Shown here: positions 61,178 through 64,000 of the stretch, piece after piece
How positions within the stretch are numbered: the first letter of the stretch is position 1
How the letters are laid out: each line of letters starts with the position of its first letter
NCBI GenBank assembly: GCA_018798825.1
Contig: CP076356.1
Coordinates: 62,001-126,000 of the forward strand
Length of the DNA stretch: 64,000 nucleotides
Reading direction: 5' to 3'
Source of the DNA: Ochrobactrum sp. BTU1
GTDB taxonomy: Bacteria > Pseudomonadota > Alphaproteobacteria > Rhizobiales > Rhizobiaceae
Notes under the pieces: generated by a model
What the model saw: the letters and a program-made list of their open reading frames with translations, nothing else
Told to the model about the DNA's origin: nothing
Databases searched by the model: none
Made by a program: the position numbers and the translations under genes

Positions 61178-61459
61178 ATGGCCAATATCGAAAAACGTAC
61201 GATTAGTCTGCCAAGTGAACAGGCTGCGTTCATTGACTCTAAAGTCAGTAATGGGGATTACGCCTCAGTTAGTGAGGTTGTTCGTGCTGGCATCCGCGCA
61301 TTAAAAGAGCGCGATGAAGTGATTGAACGCTGGCTACACAATGAAGTCTCTGCATCTTTTGATGCGATGAAATCCGACCCGCGCCGCGCGGTAAGCGTCG
61401 ATTCTGCTTTTGCTTCTGTTAACAATCGACATGCAGAACGCATGAAGGGCCTAAAGTGA
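61178..61459 (+). CDS. ParD-family antitoxin
   Basis: The 93-residue protein shows the ParD ribbon-helix-helix: NIEKRTISLPSEQAAFIDSK, VSNGDYASVSEVVRAGIRAL. The C-terminal toxin-binding tail ends VNNRHAERMKGLK. Its last residues match the relic at 57133. The toxin gene downstream is cut after about 18 residues, so the antitoxin has no partner here. Confidence 0.87.
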   Translation: MANIEKRTISLPSEQAAFIDSKVSNGDYASVSEVVRAGIRALKERDEVIERWLHNEVSASFDAMKSDPRRAVSVDSAFASVNNRHAERMKGLK

Positions 61460-61473
61460 TCTGCAGGAGGGTC

Positions 61474-61620
61474 ATGTTATCACCTGAAGCGGAGGCAGAT
61501 CTCTTGGTTCTTTATGATTATGCTGGGGAGGGCGATGAGTTCACGACGGTGCACAGCACTCACGCCATCTCAATCACTGGAATGAAGCTCGCGATCATCA
61601 GTAAAGCCGCCCCCACCTGA
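61474..61620 (+). pseudogene. ParE-type toxin, truncated
   Basis: ATG 61474, behind GCAGGAGGG, encodes MLSPEAEADLLVLYDYA, the ParE start. It then runs into unrelated sequence (GEGDEFTTVHSTHAISITG) until a stop at 61618-61620. The break suggests an internal deletion that removed the rest of the toxin. Confidence 0.7.
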
Positions 61621-61890
61621 AATCGTCGTTGTTGGCTATGGTGTGGGTATCGGATTGCCGGCGGTCAAGCTTGCAACTGCAGCTTTGCGCTTTATTCCCG
61701 TCATTGGAATTTTCGCGGGGCACACCCAACAGCGGACATTCTACATGCGTCTCAGTAAGTGCCTGTGAAAAGCTGATCAATCCGACAGCTCTTGGAATGC
61801 GCAATAGATATGCTGCCTTTTGAGAAACTGCCACTGATGTTTCCCGACCAATTACGGCGCCTGCACTATAGGTGAAGGCGCCAACGCAGG
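61621..61890. other. Intergenic stretch with possible decayed coding
   Basis: A plus-strand frame (VVVGYGVGIGLPAVKLATAA, LRFIPVIG) looks like a former gene but I cannot place it. No intact gene is present. Confidence 0.3.
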
Positions 61891-62997
61891 TTAAGCGGCG
61901 AGATGCTGATTGAAGAAACTGGTCAGCTTGTCGAATGGGATCAAGTCGACCTTGTCGTAGAGATCGACATGGCTGGCACCCGGGATGATCATCAGTTCCT
62001 TCGGCTCTGCAGCCGCCGCGAAGGCGGTCTCGCTAAAGTAGCGCGAATGGGCATTTTCACCGTGGATGAACAGGATCGGCCGCGGTGAGATCTCCGCGAT
62101 GTAGGTCAAGATCGGCAGGTTCATGAACGGCAGGGGAGTAGTCTGCGTCCAGGCGTTGCCGGAATTGACCGCACGCTTATGGTAGCCGCGCGGCGTGCTG
62201 TAATAGTCGTGATAGTCGATCATGAACTGCGGCGAGTCCGACGCGACATTGGCATTATACGCTGCCTGATAGGCCGGTGTACCGGCTTCAGCATCCGCCC
62301 AACGCTGCCGGCTCAACTGCTCCAGCGTCTGGGCGCGTTGCTCCAAAGTTACGCTGTCGTTGTAGCCCTTCGACATGACGCGTGTCATGTCATACATGGT
62401 GCTGGCGACCACGGCCTTGACGCGCTTGTCGACGGCGACGGCGCTCAACGCCATGCCGCCCCAGCCGCAGATACCGATTATGCCGATACGCTCGCGGTCG
62501 ACAGCATCGTGCGGTCCGAGATAGTCCACGCCGGCCATGAAATCCTCGGTGCTGATGTCGGGGGATGCGACATTGCGCGGCTCACCGCCGCTTTCGCCAG
62601 TGTAGGACGGATCGAACGCCAGGGTAACGAAACCGCGTTCGGCCATGGTCTGCGCGTAAAGACCGGACGATTGTTCCTTGACGGCGCCGAACGGGCCGCC
62701 GACGACGATGGCTGGCAGGTGATTGTCCGCCCTGTCCTTCGGCAGGTAGAGATCCCCCGCCAGCGTGATGCCGTAGCGGTTTTTGAACGACACCTTCTGA
62801 TGATCGACTTTTTCACTTTTCGGGAAAACCTTATCCCAGTCCGGAGACATCGTCTGCGCCTTTGCTTCTGGAGTGCGGAGAAACGACGCTACGCCGATGG
62901 CTGCTACACTGACGCCGGCGAGCTTGAGGAGATCGCGACGGCCTGTGTCATATATGTCCTGTTCGGCTGCGTTTTGGGGAGTAATTTTCTGGTTCAT
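61891..62997 (-). CDS. Tat-exported alpha/beta hydrolase
   Basis: The protein has 368 residues from the ATG at 62997. A twin-arginine leader (TGRRDLLKLAGVSVAAIG, cleavage after EAKA) sends it folded to the periplasm. The catalytic domain has the nucleophile elbow GIIGICGWGGMAL, where a Cys occupies the usual Ser place as in dienelactone-hydrolase-like proteins. A late acid strand (PRPILFIHGENAHSR) and the His in GASHVDLYD complete the likely triad. The substrate is unknown, perhaps an ester or lactone. It is followed on the same strand order by a cyclophilin-like exported protein and an MFS gene upstream. Confidence 0.87.
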   Translation of the reverse strand: MNQKITPQNAAEQDIYDTGRRDLLKLAGVSVAAIGVASFLRTPEAKAQTMSPDWDKVFPKSEKVDHQKVSFKNRYGITLAGDLYLPKDRADNHLPAIVVGGPFGAVKEQSSGLYAQTMAERGFVTLAFDPSYTGESGGEPRNVASPDISTEDFMAGVDYLGPHDAVDRERIGIIGICGWGGMALSAVAVDKRVKAVVASTMYDMTRVMSKGYNDSVTLEQRAQTLEQLSRQRWADAEAGTPAYQAAYNANVASDSPQFMIDYHDYYSTPRGYHKRAVNSGNAWTQTTPLPFMNLPILTYIAEISPRPILFIHGENAHSRYFSETAFAAAAEPKELMIIPGASHVDLYDKVDLIPFDKLTSFFNQHLAA

Positions 62998-63069
62998 AGC
63001 AGGTTCTCCTTGCAATTTTCGGGATGCCTTCGATCGATGAGGGCCAACATGGTGAATGAGTGCACGCGA

Positions 63070-63540
63070 TCAGGACGCTCGCTCGACGCGCAGCGGAAAT
63101 TCGCCGCGCACCATGAGCGGTGCGATGCCACCATCCAGACGACCGAGGCGGATCAGGCCGCGCGACCAGCGGTAAGTGGCGTAGTACATCACGAGGTTGC
63201 CCCAGGGTGCGTAGTAGCAAAGGTCGCCGACCGCCTCGTTGTTGATACGGGTGCTGCCGTCGTCGCTCAGCTTGCCCGGCAGATAGGCGATCTTCTCATT
63301 GTTTCCGTAATCGCTGATCTTCAGAGCGAGCGGCAACATGGCGAACAACTCACGGGCGGACGCCGTATCCTCCAGCGTTGCCGTGAATTCCTGGTTTGCG
63401 AAGGTGAATCTGAAGCGCATGGCGGCTTCTTCCTGCGCTTGGGCTTTGCCCGTCAGCGCCGCGATCAGGGTTGGAAAGGGGAAGCTGGCCGCACCGACAG
63501 ACAGCAGCGAACGTCGGGAAATTCGAGAAGTCGTCGTCAT
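63070..63540 (-). CDS. Tat-exported cyclophilin-like fold protein
   Basis: The protein has 156 residues. The leader contains twin arginines (RISRRSLLSVGAASFPFPTL) with cleavage near AQAQ. The mature part (RFRFTFANQEFTATLEDTAS, then ARELFAMLPLALKISDYGNN, EKIAYLPGKLS and GDLCYYAPWGNLVMYYA) matches the cyclophilin-like fold family of small proteins of unknown function (DUF369-type). It lies between the MFS gene and the Tat hydrolase, all on the minus strand. Confidence 0.82.
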   Translation of the reverse strand: MTTTSRISRRSLLSVGAASFPFPTLIAALTGKAQAQEEAAMRFRFTFANQEFTATLEDTASARELFAMLPLALKISDYGNNEKIAYLPGKLSDDGSTRINNEAVGDLCYYAPWGNLVMYYATYRWSRGLIRLGRLDGGIAPLMVRGEFPLRVERAS

Positions 63541-63541
63541 G

Positions 63542-64000
63542 TCAGGTCACCTCCGGCTTGAGCATGCGCTGGCCATTGCCGATAAGCATCAGGGCGAGAA
63601 CGGCCAGAAACACGCTTCCGATAAAGGTGGCCTGGATGGAGATGCCATCCAGCAGGAAGCCACCGACTACTGCGCCGAGCAGGATCGAAGCCTGGATTGC
63701 AGCGACCATCAGGCTGCCAGCGGCCTCCGGCTCGTCGTCCGCATTCTGCGACATCCATGTCATCCAGATGATCGAGAACATGGTGTTCATCGCACCCCAA
63801 ATCGCCATGAACAGACCTACGGCGGCGACCGAGAAGCCGAGAAGCAGAAGCCCAGCTGTGGCGCCGCCCATGACCAGCGCCGGCAGCTTCAGGAAGGGGG
63901 CGACATTGCCCTTGATGAAGCGGGCTGCGGCCCACGTGCCGATGAAGCCCGCACAGCCCAGAAGCAGCAGGAGGACCGAAAGAATGGTCACATCCACGCC
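63542..64000 (-). CDS. MFS transporter, C-terminal part (runs off the window)
   Basis: The last five helices of an MFS permease (FIGTWAAARFIKGNVAPFLK, MAIWGAMNTMFSIIWMTWMS, SLMVAAIQASILLGAVVGGF). The frame continues past the window edge, so the start is not visible; the internal ATG at 63997 is not a convincing start. The arrangement resembles DHA1 exporters and is similar in style to the protein at 44199. Its stop lies one base from the start of the cyclophilin-like gene, which implies co-transcription. Confidence 0.8.
   Translation of the reverse strand, partial: GVDVTILSVLLLLLGCAGFIGTWAAARFIKGNVAPFLKLPALVMGGATAGLLLLGFSVAAVGLFMAIWGAMNTMFSIIWMTWMSQNADDEPEAAGSLMVAAIQASILLGAVVGGFLLDGISIQATFIGSVFLAVLALMLIGNGQRMLKPEVT

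Noticed and set aside
62179..63561. A 460-codon open frame on the + strand
   Set aside because: It runs antisense to the Tat hydrolase and the cyclophilin-like gene, both of which have leaders and family motifs; the long frame is a GC-composition shadow.
1..64000. CRISPR arrays, rRNA and tRNA genes
   Set aside because: I saw no regularly spaced short direct repeats and recognised no rRNA or tRNA sequence. A tRNA scan was not possible, so a single tRNA could have been missed.

Overview
The gene content points to an alphaproteobacterium of the Rhizobiales, most likely the Brucella/Ochrobactrum group. The grounds are family types (LysR/MocR/TetR-controlled catabolic operons, Dpp and Liv transport parts, IS6/IS110/IS1182 debris) and fragments that look like a RepC C-terminus and a DUF1612 (RHE_PE00001-type) protein, both typical of rhizobial repABC replicons. 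The genus is an inference. The window reads as an accessory region of a megaplasmid, second chromosome or genomic island: intact catabolic and efflux operons separated by decayed genes, toxin-antitoxin (TA) modules, insertion sequences and dispersed repeats. I recognised no rRNA, tRNA or CRISPR array.

Region 1 (1-11,500) is mostly a gene graveyard. It holds a ParDE pair, a frameshifted DMT exporter, a RelBE pair with a broken toxin, YCII, F420-type reductase, Old Yellow Enzyme and alcohol dehydrogenase remnants, and fragments of IS1182 and IS6. Between them lie a four-gene group with a Rap1a/Tai-like immunity protein (5,019-7,091) and an intact divergent TetR/SDR pair with a paired operator. 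Region 2 (11,561-17,152) is a LysR / MFS permease / enolase-superfamily operon, followed by an amidohydrolase cut by an IS110 element.

Region 3 (17,242-34,067) is the most interesting block. A divergent MocR regulator with a dyad operator faces a long co-directional gene run: degradative HMG-CoA reductase, family III CoA-transferase, enoyl-CoA hydratase, HMG-CoA lyase, an orphan Liv-type binding protein, a complete dipeptide-type ABC importer (binding protein, two permeases, one fused double ATPase), two M20 amidohydrolases and a flavin split-barrel/FNR/ferredoxin fusion. I infer uptake of an amide- or peptide-linked precursor, its hydrolysis, conversion of the released mevalonate- or HMG-type acid to HMG-CoA, and cleavage to acetyl-CoA and acetoacetate.

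Region 4 (34,068-45,452) has a GNAT acetyltransferase, a truncated hipBA copy, an orphan FabF, a TetR-controlled RND pump, a possible small membrane peptide and an AraC/MFS pair. Region 5 (45,465-48,665) is an AT-rich patch with a truncated ATP-grasp gene and a YdcF/DUF218 gene between two IS6 elements. Region 6 (49,054-56,824) holds an NAD-dependent epimerase, an Rrf2-led redox operon with a palindromic operator, and an EmrAB-type pump beside a perfect 46-bp palindrome. Region 7 (57,133-61,620) is a second TA cluster with the intact hipBA copy and three broken parE/relE toxins. The window ends (61,891-64,000) with a minus-strand Tat-exported hydrolase, a Tat-exported cyclophilin-like protein and the end of an MFS gene.

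Three repeat families link the regions: A (about 200 bp, three main copies plus shorter traces), B (about 140 bp, three copies) and C (590 bp, two copies carrying hipB).
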